A stretch of 64,000 nt of DNA from Aphidius gifuensis (Eukaryota; Arthropoda; Insecta; Hymenoptera; Braconidae). Location: the NCBI RefSeq assembly GCF_014905175.1, contig NC_057791.1, positions 22,234,537-22,298,536 of the forward strand, given 5' to 3'. The number at the start of each line of letters is the position of its first letter. Within the stretch, counting starts at the first letter, position 1. Below, piece after piece: positions 32,763 through 47,700 of this stretch. Made by a program: the position numbers and the translations under genes. A model generated the notes under the pieces. That model ran no database searches, was not told the origin of the DNA, and was given only the letters and a program-made list of their open reading frames with translations.

Positions 32763-35700
32763 TTACGATTTATCATCCATAGAGTTTGGCAATGGTCGTT
32801 TTTTTAAAATACCAAGATCTTGTACATTTTCTAAAAATGTTTTATGATGTTGTGCAACAAGCAGGGGATTAACAGTTTGTACATCTTTTTTTAATTCTTC
32901 CATATCTCTTTTAAGTTTTGCTCTTCTATTTTGAAACCATGTTATCACTTGTGCATTACTGAGACCCAATTGTGCTGCAATTTCATCACGATCAGCTGGA
33001 CTTAAATATTTTTGATACAAAAAACGTTTTTCTAATTCAAATATTTGTTGATTTGTAAATGCTGTACGGCTTTTACGTTTTTTTTTTGGCTGTTGACGAT
33101 TGTTGAATAAATTAAGATGATTTGCTTGTTCTGTAACAAAAAAAATAAAATACATATTATTAAACATATATAAAAAAATATAAAAAAATAAAATACTTGA
33201 TATTTATTAAAGCTAAATTATATAATAACTTTTTGTTAAATATTATCATGTATTCAAGTTGTGTAACAAATCATTTGAAATTTTCTCATAAATGTCATAT
33301 TATGCTTTCGTTCCAGAGACGCAGCACAAAAAAAATACCTAAATACCTATCGAAGATGCGACCGAGGGTCTTCACCAAAAGTAAAAGGTAAGAAATATAT
33401 CTCATGAAAAAATAAAACTACTCTAATACAAAAAATTTAAAAAGAAAAAAAAAAACATTTATAAGTGTTTCTTTGGTATTCAAAAATTAAAGAGAAAAAA
33501 AAAAAAAACAAAAGCATTTATAGATGGAAAATATTGTGTGGTTTCTCATTTTGGTCACATGAAATTTATGAAAAAAAAAAAGAATTGGCTTTTATTTCGC
33601 AAAATATATAACCATGAGAGCAATATTATAATCGTTATGATGAGACAGAAAATGTTGTAAATGCCTAAATGATGAAGGGTGTATGAGAAAGATAGTTAAA
33701 GTAAAAAGAGTTTGTTGAGAGTATATAGCGTGTGCGTTTCTATAGACAAAGTAGCCGCGTCGTTTGTTGGATCAAAGGCTGCCGCCATCGGTCACACCTG
33801 CGCAACCCGCGTGCGTACAATCTAACCCACCAAAAATTAAATACAATATATATATGTATAATAAAAAAAATATCCAGACATATATATAGAATACGTCACG
33901 AAGAGTGTCAGAGAACAAGACCCATCAGTGGATAACCACCAGTGTCCTCCTTTTATTTTGACGCCGGAAGGTGCTAAATTCTTGTGGATTTTTTAAATAT
34001 TATTATTTTCGATATTTTTTAAATTTTTTTTTCAATCTCATTTTCAGTGCTTTTTATTGTGTATATATTGTTTCTAATTATTATTTTTTTTTTACATAAT
34101 TTTTCATTAATTCCTGCTTTGTTTAATTTTTTTTTTTTTTGATTGGAATTTTTTTTTTTTTTTATAATTATTATAATTTGATACTCAAAAATTTCATTTC
34201 GAAATGATTTTTAGTACCGTTGATCTATTTGAAACGAGCCTTGTAATAAGGATAACGATTCGGGACAAAAAAAAATTTTTTAAAAGCGTCGTTGAAGTAT
34301 CAAATGATTGAGGACCAAGCGTGACGAATTATTATTTTACTTTTTTTTTAAATTTATCATTATTATTATTTATTTTTTGTTTCCATTATAAAGAATATCA
34401 TTTTTTATTCTTGTTGGATGCATCATCGACATCATCAGTGAGACTCACACGCTATCTATTTTTTTATATGACCGTGGTAAATTCTTTTTTTTTTTTTTTT
34501 TCAATTTTTTGATTGCTTTGTTTTGTTCAGCATACAAAAGCATTGACTATAATCGAACGGGTTAAAGAGAGATACGCGGCATCAACAGCGAAACGTCCAT
34601 TTTGCCGCGATACTATTAGCAGGTATAAAAGCATAGAGACAAATTAAGCGAAACAATTATAATTTTTTAGATAAAATTTTGATATACACAAGAGATCAAT
34701 TCGTCTTTTATATTTTTCTGCAAAAGATGAACGAGGTGAAATAATAAAAAAAAATTAAAGAAACAAAAACGTATAAAAAAAATTAAGTATAAAAGAAAAA
34801 AAAAAAAAAAAAAGGATAGACACGTCGCATTAAGTGTGGTTCAAGTAAGCGGGAGAGTCTCTCTCGCGGAGGCGCTGAGATATTAGTTTCTGCGGTCAGA
34901 AGTCTTCGTGGAGATTTAATTCGTTTGATGTTCACGAATTCACCGACAGTCTCTACTCGTTGTGCTCTCTCATATTATATATATATATATATTGTATAAT
35001 ACATAGTAAATTACATCGTACACAGTACATATTTTAATCCACAGTACTAAATGTACTGTACTCGCATTATGATACCGCGAATATTTAAAAAAAAAAAAAA
35101 ACTATTATTCCACTGTGACTTTCAACAGTGTGTCTCTCTGCAGTAGTTAATTCATTTATTTATTTATTTATAATCACACAAACTATTAAAAAAATTTAAT
35201 TTAAATATGAAAAATTTATATTACTTGGTACCAAGATGCTTGAATGGATATAAATATTTTAAAATTTATTATTTTCTCATCCATTGAAGATGAAAAAAAA
35301 TGTATATTTAAAAATAAAAAAAAGTAATTATACAATTTTCTATAGGATATTAATAATTTAATGGTATATCGTGAAAACTTAGACTCTGTATTTTTGTTCC
35401 GCTGTTGAATGCAATAGGAGAAAGGAAAAAATTATCAAATGACTTTGCTAACGGGTTCTTGTTAGTATTTTGCTTTACAATATATTTATAATAATAATGA
35501 AATAATAAATAACATTTAACAGAAATAAAAAAAAAACAAAAGTATTTAGATTAAAAAACAACAAAAAATTATAATAATAAAATGAAGAAAAAAATAAATA
35601 AATAAATGATTTTTGATGTGCTTAGCAGCGCGAGACCACCGACAATAAAATTCAATGATCACAGACATGTATATCGACTGGATTATCAACATTTCAACGC

Positions 35701-38700
35701 AACGACGAACATAATTATCTGATTAAAATTTCATTTTCTAATATAACCAACAATTTTTTTTTTCTAATTTTTATTTTAAATCATTACGCTTGTCTTGGAA
35801 AGGCAATTTATCAAAATCTGTCGAGCATAAAATGCCATTGATAATTTGTCGGTGTAGTCTAGTTTTTTTTTTTTTTAAAACAAAAAAATAGTTAATTAAA
35901 AAGAAAAATAATGTTACAAGTTAATCAGCAGTTGGTATATACAAATACCAATGTATTTGTGTGATTAAAAATTTATAAATGATTAGATAATTTTGTGGAT
36001 AATCGTTAAAATATCGCGTTACATTTTGTACAATTTTATATGCGAAATAAATAATTGAATGGCTTGAGTGTGTAATATAAATTGGTCAAAATTTAAAGAC
36101 ATAAAAAATTGCCAGAAGCTGACTGTTGACTTGTCAGCCACCCAAAGGGACAGACAAGCCATTTGTCTCCAAACAGACAAATTCTGTCTTCTTTATTTTC
36201 TCATTCAAAATCCTTTTTTTTTTTCTCATCAAATGTTATACAACCAACCCCCACGGGCACCACCACCACACCACACATATATTCGTTTAAATTTTGATTA
36301 CATACACGTGAATTATTATTTTTTGGTGTTGGTAAAATTTTTGCCACATGTCAACGATATATTTTCTGCCGGTTCACAAATCGTTTAGCGGGTAATTTTA
36401 AAATTGGAACACTTATTTAGTCATTTAGCCTCACAGGCATACCAACAAGATTTATTGCATCTTCATATAAATAAATTTATTTTTTTTGTTTTATTTTTTT
36501 CAATTGTTTTTAATGTTATACTTAAAATTTCATTCATATTCTGTAATTTTATTTTGTATAATGTCTTTATTTGTTGGATGCTTTTTATTAAATTTTATTC
36601 TTATTTTGAAAAATCAATAGGTACTATAGACTGTTGAGATATTTACGTGTCACTTGTCTTGTCAAATAGCAATTTGTATATAAACCTATAAGAATATTTT
36701 TTTTGTTTTATTAATGTTAGACAGTTTGATCAATACAATAACCTTTTTTTTTATTTTTTTCAAATGGACATATTGCTTGTAAAAACTTTGCAAATAACGT
36801 CATACTATATCTACACTGTCTATATTCTTAAAAGTATATTCTAAAAAATATATTTTTTCATATTTTAAACTGCTTATTTTTCTTGATATCTTGTATTGCA
36901 TTTATGTCACAATCTTTTATTAGCATATTGCTCATAAATATAATAGCTTCGAGTCTATAATAGACAAACAAAAGAAACTATTAAAATAAAAAAAAAATAT
37001 ATTTATCATTGACTTGATATTTTTATAGTTTAATTTTTATTAGCTGAGTAACTGAGTTTTCTTGAAATTTAATGGCACTTCATTTATAAGTTAAAAAAAA
37101 ATTTTTTAAAATTAATTAAATATCCGATTTCCAAGTATTTATTTGAATATGTATTTTTTTTTCTACAGATAGTTTGAATAATTTGTGATTTTTTTTTAAC
37201 CTTGTCTTTTATGATTGCATGTAAATATGTAATTGTCATTATACATCAACTATATATTCTAACAATTGTAATGGAATATTCAATGAGACTATGTAAATTC
37301 ATTGATTTATTTTATATACCAATGACAATAAATTTTATTGTAGCTGAAGTATATTAAATTAATATGAAAATTTCTATTTGAACAAGATGACAATCTACAA
37401 TTTTTATTTATTAAAATATTGTAATAATTTTTTGACGGGAACGAAGGGGTTATTTTTTGATAAAGAGATCAACCAATCAATAGACAAAAAAATAAATTAA
37501 CGAACAAGCGTTGTTAGCAAACAATAATATAAATTTATTTATAATTTTTTAACAGAAAAATTCATGTGATTTGAATGTTATGATTGTGTTAATGTTCTTT
37601 GAACTTTTTTTTTTTTTTAATATATTGAATATATGTTTGACTATGTATAGACCATTCCGCAGATAAATTTCTAGTTGTAATAAAATTCGTCATGTCAGCA
37701 AATGTAAATTCCCCGGCATTAATGATCACGCGAAAATTAAAAAAAAAAAACAAGTCCAGTTATAAATCCAAATATGGAAATAAAACAAATGATACTTAAT
37801 ATTCATTAGCGTTTTTTTTTTTCACTTAGTTTTTTTTTTCACAATGATAAAAACATTGTTTATATATTGATTCTTATCATATTTTATTTTGCTTTTGTGT
37901 GTATTATATATACACACACATAATTTTTAAATATATTTTTTTTATTTTTATTTTTAAATTGAATTACCAGGAAATGAATTTGATAATCATTTTTCGTCGT
38001 GAAGATTCGTCTTCATTAGGACTTCCCGGGGTGAAAATGGTGATTGTATATACCACCTGGTATATAGTATAGTATAGTATATATGTTGTTTATAAAAGTC
38101 TGGCATCTACAAGTTAGGTTGCTTGATGAAAACCAACATTGCTTTCCAACGCCCAATAGGTGGTCCTATAAATTTTTTTCCATTTTATATTTTTTTATTT
38201 ATTATACGTAAAACATCGATTAGATGCAACAGACTTTCCCAAATGACCCAACTTTATTTATTTATTTTTTTTTGATGCTTTCATTTGTAGTTTAACACCT
38301 GACGTGTTTAAAATATATATATCTACATCCTTCCCTCGTTGTTATTTATTATTATAAATTTATAATAATCGATAATTAATGTATAATTTAATATCATAAT
38401 TAAAAAAATATATTTCAATAAATTATAACTGTTTTTTTTTTCTTTTTTATATCTTCTTTATATTAGTGTCGTTGGAAAAAGGAAAAAAAAAAAAATTCGA
38501 TTCGGTAAATTAATTACTCAGGCAATTATATATTTACTGTACGACAGTTAACGGATTCTGGGAATTATTTATGATTTTAATATTTATTATTTAATTATAT
38601 TTTTATTTATTTTTTTTTCAAATGTCGCATATTACTGTTGCAAAGTTAACTGAATGACTATTTTCGGCTCCAAAGACTGCCATTGAGATTGTCAGAAGAT

Positions 38701-41700
38701 GATGAGCCAACCCATGTGCACCTGATTAGTCTAATTATCTTTTAAAAAATATATGCAGTTTGCAAGTTGAAGAAGAAGAAGAAGAGGAAGAGAATAAAAA
38801 ATAAAAGCTAAATTTTACAAAGAAAAAAAATAATAAAAATATAATAGACATGAAAAATACGTGTCAAGAGTGAAATCAAGCTGTATGTATTTGAGTTTGA
38901 GCTAATAGACTTGGTGTTTTTAAATATTTTTTTTTCAACTAATGATTACATGAATATTCGACTTTATTTTATTAGAGTCATATATATATTTTTACATTGT
39001 CTGTTGAAGCAAAAAAAAAAAAAAGGGTGTGTATATGTTATCTTCAGTCCAGACGGCTACCACACGCAGTTTCATCTACTCCATTTTTTTTTTTTTTATT
39101 TTATCTTCAACATATCTTTCTTTAGATATTTATTACAGTAATAAAGAAAAATTAACATCTATGCAAATTCATATTTTTTTTTTCAACTATTTTTTTTTTT
39201 TTTTATTTTAAATAGCTACCAGTTTAATAATTTTTATCATACGACTATATGTCACCTCGTTAATTTTCATCTGTCGTTAAAAACTTAAAATTCATTTTAA
39301 AAAAATTAACAATGACAAAAAAAAATATAAACTAGAGTATTTTTTAGTTGAAAAATTAAACATAATAAATATAAAATTATTTAAAAAATATTAAATTCCG
39401 TTGAATGACAAAAAGTTATATATTTTTTTTTCTTTTGAAAACCTTCGACTAGATCATTAGTCATAGTGTCATCACTCGAGCAATTGGATGCCACAATATA
39501 TTTTTCTCATTTTTATTATTCATTTTAAATTTTAAGCGCCACATTTTTAAATTCTCCAGTTAATCGAGTGATTTTATTTGACACCTCATACATTCCATGA
39601 CACACCATGATGTCAAATAAAATATTATTGTAAATATGTCTTTCGTTGTTTATTTTTTATTCTATTTTTTTCGTTCCATCTTAAGGATTAATGGTATACA
39701 TACATAAAAAATTCATATATATATTTTTAAAAACAGGATATATAATTTTGTGGTATATTCAATCAAATATTATAACACATGAGAGAATTTTAAATCATTG
39801 TCATTATATGTCTTGATGTACATGTGAATATTTGCATACGATTTATACGAAATTCATTGTTTAATATGTCAGGTGCTAGATACAACAGAAGGCGTTACTT
39901 TTTTTCTTCTGTATGTGTTCTAAATGACAGACTTTAAAAAGGGCTGGTATTGTATGATACATTGATTATAGGAAAGTTGGAAAATTAAAGAGTACAAGCA
40001 TATGTTCTACCCACTTTCTAAAATCTACAAATATTCCTTCTTTAAAAATTAAATATATATTTATATGTGACACTTTAATTTGTACTTCAACACGCGTGTC
40101 GATATTAAATTTGTTTTTTATTTTTTTGGTATTTCACCACTTGTGTTATTTTTTCTTTGATGTTAACGTCCGGTTTGACTCTATATAAGACTTCTTTTGA
40201 CAACGATATGTTACAGTATGATAAAACAAATGTACTTCTTTTCATGTCATAAGTCCTCACTTTTCAACCTCATCATCCCTCTTTTTATTATTATTATTTT
40301 TCTTTGACATTTTACTGTTTATGTTACTTTATTTTTTTTTTTTTGTATTTCAAATGTTATTAAATGGTATTATTTTTTTCATACTTTTTTTTGTCGTTCA
40401 TGAGCCAAATTGCCGTTCTGTTAGTTATGCTTTTCTTCTTGGCTTTTATATTTGTCATGCAGCATGATGTTTAACGACGCAAAACATGTATGTACTCAGT
40501 TGTATGTACTATATTGCTGAGACTAGACATATACACTAATTAGCAATGGCATGCATATCTCCTTGTGTTTTTCATAATTCATTATGAGATCTAATTATCA
40601 CTATTAATTTATCATTTATTATATTATATTTAAAAAAATTATTTAACATTTTTTTATTGACATTTATAAACTAAAATTAATTAGTTAAAAAATTTATATA
40701 AAAAAGAAATAAAAATTACTTTTCAATCCTTTTTTATTGTAATAGTTTTAGTTGTTTTTTTTTTTATGAATTTTATGTATTCAAGAGACAGGACAGCTGT
40801 ATCAACAGGCATTAGTCAAATTCAATTTAAATTCATTTTTTATTATTTTTATTTCTTTTTATGTCGTCCGACAAAACAACCGCATAAAAAATATATATTC
40901 TTGTATTATTAAATTAAATAGAACCTGATGGTCTGTCGCATCTAATTTTTTTTTTTAAACAATATTACAATTCGTGTATTTTTAATTGAAAATATATGAA
41001 AAAAATATACCTATATTTTAAATTATTTGAATTATTTTCGCGGGTTATGTGAGACTAAATGATTATTCAATTCGCTCATTTTATTTAAAAATTGAATTTG
41101 ATATAGATAGGATTTGGCAATTATTAATTGAATATTGATGACTGATGTAATTTTTATTGAGGTCTTTATTGTATACTTGTGAAAATAGTGATGTACAAAG
41201 TTTACAGTGGGGGATGATCGAACAGGGTAGAAGCGTTATAAATTAACTGGTCTAGATGTCTATTGCACATGTTGAGGTATACCACCAGTATATGGAATAA
41301 TTGAACATGAAAAATTTTATGAAGGTGTGTAAATGTCAGAAAACTATTACACCCATCATCCATAGCAAATAAAACTATATATAAAAAATATTGACTGTTT
41401 TATAAACCTAGTTTCAGGGATAATTGAATCGATTGATATTCTATATATTTTTATACATCAATAAAAGTCCATGTGAACTTAAATATGTGGCATATTAAAT
41501 TATTAAATTCAACAAAATGAAGACACTATTGTCGTAATTATTAATACCAATAGTATATTTAAAAAAAAAAAAAAGAGATTTATACACCTGCATTGTCATC
41601 ATGATGATAATATTTATGATTAATTTAATAGCTGGATAACTGTCTTGCAAAATAGTGGAATTATTTTTTTTTTATTTCATATAAAAATAATAGTTGATAA

Positions 41701-44700
41701 TTAGATGCGAGGGGGTGATCAATAGGGGCTGATATAATTATTATTATAATTTTTTTTAGGTCAAACGTTGATTGGATGTATAATTTCACTTTGTTGCCTT
41801 GATGTTAAAACTTAAAATATATGTATACATCATTGAAATTAATTAATGACATGTATCAAGTCAACTAGAAAAATTCAATTAAATTTATTTATTTCATATT
41901 GTGAAATTAATTAAATGACTCTGACAATTAGGCTATGCATATTTTTAATCCGTAACTGATTTATTTTATTTATTTTTTTTTTGTTTTTATTTATTATTAT
42001 TATTTGAATTGTGCTTAATACGTTTAAGCGATTAGTAATGATGGCAGGTGTCGATTTCCAGAAGACTGGACACCCTGGAGGCGCTAAAACGCGTGTCTGA
42101 TCGGTATATATTTTTGATGTATCGTTTTTGCAGGTGGCCTCATCTTTAAAATCTAAAAAGCTTACGCGCATTTGAAATTGTTTTGTATATTTTTTTTTTG
42201 CCCTTGGCATAACTCTTTCATGTAATTTTACTCTAAGCAACTATAATAATATAATTTTATTTTCTGTAATCTCAACACCTTGTATTTTATATTGAGATTA
42301 AATAAGATTGTAAATTTACAGTTTATACAGCGACAAAAATATCTCGTCAGACTTGGAATGTTGTAAAACGACTTAATTTCATCTGTTTCTTGTGGAATTT
42401 TAGTTGAACTTCATGCTCAAAGCTTTTGTAACATTGCCATGTGCATTAATATGTATATACGCACATAGTAATTTAATGGCATACTTTTGTTTTTAATTTT
42501 TTTTTTATAATTTTTGACTCATTTTATCCTTGGCATACGAGTCATGAATATTGTTTTCCCGCGTGTAGTCATAAGAGCACTTGAGAACTCGTGCCAGAAT
42601 ATTTAAAATATAAAATTATTTTATTTTTTAAATTATTTAATGTTGTATGCGCATACTTATATATGTATTTTTATTTCATTTAATTTTTTTTGATACAGAT
42701 GTAATTATGTTTGATGCCGAAAATATATTTACGGTAATATTAACAGACGCCATTTACGAATTGAAGATATATTAAAGTTCAAAAGCGCCGGTTGACTTAA
42801 CTTATCTTTTGTGATTAAAAACAGAACTCCTCCCACTCAAGTACCTTTAAAATTCTGATGATCGTCTTGTAAAATTACAATGCTGACAGATCATCTTGAA
42901 CAACATTCATCCACAAAAAAAAAAAAAAAAAATTTCATTTTTCGTTTCGTAAATAATTGTGATTAATAATTTATTGTTTATTCAATTTTTTTTTTCCCAT
43001 TACTAATAAAGTAATGACACAGTTGTTGATGTTTAAAATAAAAAAAAATAAAGAATAATGTGCAATTACAATAAGCCATAAACTGCAGGTGGCTGATACT
43101 CTGAATCTTCAACAAATTGCAAACTTAATCGGTCGTAAAGTGAATGATCCATTCACTTTATACCATTTACGTTTATCCCAGCTCATTGTCGCATGTTTTT
43201 TTTTTTTATTTTTTCTTCATGGTCTTAATTCTATTTCATATGAAAATCCCTGTATGATATAGATCCCCTTGAAACAACATCAGCCACCCTTCAGGCGTGA
43301 TTTCTAACCCAACATGACACGAAGAATCTGGTAAAATTATTTTTTTTTTTTTACTTAACTCAGGGTTAATGCTCTGAGTAAATTCCAAAATGTATATCCG
43401 ATTTGTAACGGAAGTTATTCGATGCTTACTGAAGTAGCAAAAATCAGGGGTTGTATCAAAATATAATAATCAAAAAGAAGAAAAAAATCCACATACAAAA
43501 TAATCCCTCATTTATTTTTTTTGTTATTCATTCATCAGGGAGAATTTATCAATTTTACGTTTACAATGACACTCATTAAATATGTGTAAGGGATATACTA
43601 AACATGAAAAAATATACACTCTTTTTTATCGTCTACCAGAAAAAAAAAAATAAACATGAAAAAAAAATAGTGTACGTGGTTGTGTCTATTAAAATAAATG
43701 GACCAATTTATGTTCTCAACCACTTTTTTTTATTTTTTTTTCGGTAAATAAAATCTTAGCAATGTCGATAGATTTTCTTGATGGCTCTTGAGACACACAA
43801 TGACCATTATCAATTTTATTCTATTGTAAAAAATTCCAATCACAAATTTTCAATAGATAAATTTTATAATAAAATTATCGATAATCTGACATAAATATTG
43901 ATCTTTCTATTGGTATTTATTAAACAAAAAAAATAAAATAAAATGGTTGGAATTTTTTTTATGATTTGAAGTTTATTTTCCGTCGGAAAGTTTTGAGATT
44001 GTTATGACCAGTAAAATAAGGGTGAATTTTATCTTTGGTGTATATATTTTTCGGAGGCACAAGTGTGAAAAATACCAACGTGCCAACAATGTTCACCATT
44101 TGTCAAATGACCCTACACTATTGTCTTTCTGGCTTTTCCATTTTCCATCCGATTTACCATTTAGTTGACTCGCGATTACACCGACTCACACACATTCACA
44201 AACTTGATGAATAAAAATACTGTACATAAATATGTCCATGTGTTGTCGGTGTATATAAATAAGTTGGTTTTTTCTTTTTTTTTACAATCATACAGACGAT
44301 ATATGATACCGCATGTTTGTTATAATATTCGCATCGATCGATATGGCAAAGAAAAAATACCGCACACTACCAACGTCATCGTCATATTTTCAACAAACAA
44401 TTTATTTATTTATTTTTTATTTTTTTCACTAACGAATCCGGAAGAACTTGACCTATACATTTTACCAGTTGGTACATGCGGTTATATATTCCATAATTTA
44501 TGACGTTAATATAAATAATATCTATTTGAGTTGATTGAATTGACACAGACTATTAAACTGCATTCAACGGTGAAATGAAACTCATAGAATTTATTTCAAT
44601 ATGAAGAAATAGCATATAAAATTTTAAATTTATTTTTATATAATTAAAAATTTTTATATTTTATATATAAATAATATATTTCTAATATTAAAAATACCAT

Positions 44701-47700
44701 TTAACTATTTTTAAAATTTACCTTTTATTTTTTTATTTTTCATGTAAAATAAATAAATATAAAATTATATATAATTTTATATATTTTATATAAAAAATAA
44801 AAATTTACAAACAAGTGCAATTTGTAAATTAATAATAATGAAAAGTTAAAAAATAAAAAAAAAGGGAATATGAGGGTTGATGAGTACATGAAATGTTGAG
44901 AAAACACGATGATGATAACGATCATTTTTATAGACGGATTTTGCGAATATAATATTTTATATATGTAGATGATTTTATATATTATAAAATAATATTTGTT
45001 GGATAATGAGGATCGTGTGTGCTGGTTTTACGAATAATACTTTGTGAATTTTACCTTCACTTGATATTCGACAAGCTCGTCTATAGATAGTGTAGCTTGT
45101 TTTATTTTTTTTTTTTTTCTTTTTTCGCATCTATTACACGAGGTGAATTTTCCCTTTGGCCTGTTATCCATGGTAAATGTTGAAGAGAAGGTAAACGTAA
45201 GCTTGGCTATACTCCACATGTATACATGTATATAAATAGTTTGGTTTACACTGTCTTGGTTTAAATAGGGGCTGAAATTCGATGCATCCCTTATTGTTAT
45301 ATATTCATTTATGATGGTTCGATATCTCTCGTTAGGTTTAATACGATGCATGATGCCAAGGAAGCCTCGTTAACCCCACTGATTTTTTTTTTTTTTACAA
45401 ATTAATTCACATAATCATCAACAGTCATCTTGCATGAATAAAAAAATATAAACATAATTTTAATTGAATGTTTTTTTTGCACGAAAAATATATGCAATTG
45501 TTTTAAATGTTTATTATCTTGCAGAATAATAAATTTTTGTAATTAATATTAAGATACTTTTGCATGCTTTGTTAATTTTTAATATATTTTTTTTTTAATC
45601 TTAATTTTATTTATAAAATTATAATGGATTTTTACTTTTTGTTGTTGTTTATTTTTTTTTTTTTTTTGAATTATTAGGGTTATTGTCTTAACAAAGACAG
45701 TTGCGTAAAACTGTAAGATATGAATGTTTTTTATTTTTTTTCTTCTGGTGTCTTGACTGTGCGGAGTTAACGACTCAGGTTAACCAGTCCTTTCGTTCAC
45801 CTTCATTATTTTCATCGGCTCTCATCTCACAAAATTTTTAAAAGTGCTGATGATTTTTTTATATTTTTTATTCTATATGAGACCATCACCTTTTTATTTT
45901 TCTTCTTCCTCATCATCCATTAATTCTTTCTTCAAGATTCTCATAGTCGCTTTGGTTGGGTCAATTAGCTATCGCAAAATCAAAAAAACGTTCAACCATT
46001 TCAGGCAACGTTCAACAGATCCTAATTGGCCAATTACATTTACTAATCGACAAGCAGGTTATATTATTGCTTGAATTTTAAAAAAACAGAAGCAATGAGC
46101 TCAAACTTTATTACTTAAAAAAAAAAAAAAATTAAATTAAAAAACACAAATGAATTATAAAAGAATTTTAATAATCAAAAAACATGATTGAGAATTAAAA
46201 AATATTATGATTTTTATAGCTCATATACAATATACATACTAGTAAAAAAATAAAAATTAAATTAAAATTAACTTTTTAATCAACTTAATATTTTTTAAAT
46301 GTATTTTCTATTATCGATAAAAATTATAGTAAAAATTTATATGTATTTTACAAAACAAAAGTAATACTTATAACCCGTGAGACTATCTACCTTGTGTATT
46401 ATTAATTTCCGTTATAGTATTATTCACGTCAATTTTCATTTGACGCATCATACAACCCATATCGAACATGAATATAACCTCAGCAACAAAACAACTCAAG
46501 ATACTTTGCATAACTATTTTTTTTCTCCATCATTTTTTTTATATTTAAAAAATCATAGCTATTTTATTTACACGTTTAAACAAAATTGAATAATTACTAC
46601 TACTTCAAACCGCCAACAACAACAACAACAACAAAAAATAAATTAAAAAAAAAGATAATAGTGTTGTTAATTTAGTCAGCAACAACTAATTAATCATGTT
46701 AAAATAAATTAAAATAAAATCTACATTAAAAACAATAATACGAGCTTCATAAAAAGTTATATAAAAAATAAAAAACAGTTTTAAAAAACAGACAACAATA
46801 GGGTGGTGTAGGTTTGCAAGACATCGATCTAGAACAAATATGGCCGCGTGAATGTCTCGTCATTGTTTGAGGCCAGTGCTAATTACTATGAATCGATTAA
46901 AGCACGTTTCCCCTTCTTTTTATAAACTTTTTTATTTCTCTCTCTTTCTCTCTCTTTCCATCAACCAACAATTCCCATCAGTTCTTAACCGAATTGCAGA
47001 GTTAAAACCCTAACTAACACCGTGTACATATCGCGTGCAGCAGCCGTCTAGTTTAGTTAGCACGCGCGATACCTATTTATAGAAAAAAAAAAAAAATTAA
47101 AAATATAAAAAATAATATAAAATAATATACAATTCAATGGCCAAAAAGAAATACAGATTAGATGTCATTCAAAGAGCATATTCACTCATTTTCATTAACA
47201 CCTCTCTCTCTCTCTCAACTTTGGTATTTTTAATTTTTTTTTTTTTGAATAAATTTAATAAAGTTATTATATTTAAGAGTTTAAATGGTTGTTTTTTTTT
47301 TTTCTTAACGTTCTTGGCAATTAGCACTGTCATAAAGCACAAATGTATATAAATATATATTTTTGTTAATGTTCGTCTGACCAACACGTTCTTCATCTAC
47401 TGTGATTTGCATGTGAAAAGTGGACAGGTACACCTCCCTCTTTTATTTTATTTTGTATATACTCTGTCACCCTTATATTATATTATTTTGCATGTTGCTA
47501 TTTTATTTTGTATTATCATATTATTGTATATTTTTTATCTATTTTTATTATCATATTATTGTTATTTTTTTATCACTGTTTTTTAGTTGCAATTAGAATA
47601 TATAGGTAGTCATCGAATAAAAGACTTCTCTGATCCTCGCACTGACTGCGGTTCTTCTCTTTTCATCCTTAATTTTATATTTTTTATTTTAATGTTGACC

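Noticed and set aside
36068..36388. 106-codon ORF in the lb intron
   Set aside because: No start context, domain or conserved motif; likely noncoding island sequence.
37902..37922. TGTGTGTATTATATATACACACACA symmetric repeat
   Set aside because: Simple TG/TA dinucleotide microsatellite whose symmetry is trivial.
44165..44503. 112-codon ORF in the lb intron
   Set aside because: Composition follows AT-rich background with poly-F segments; no recognisable feature.
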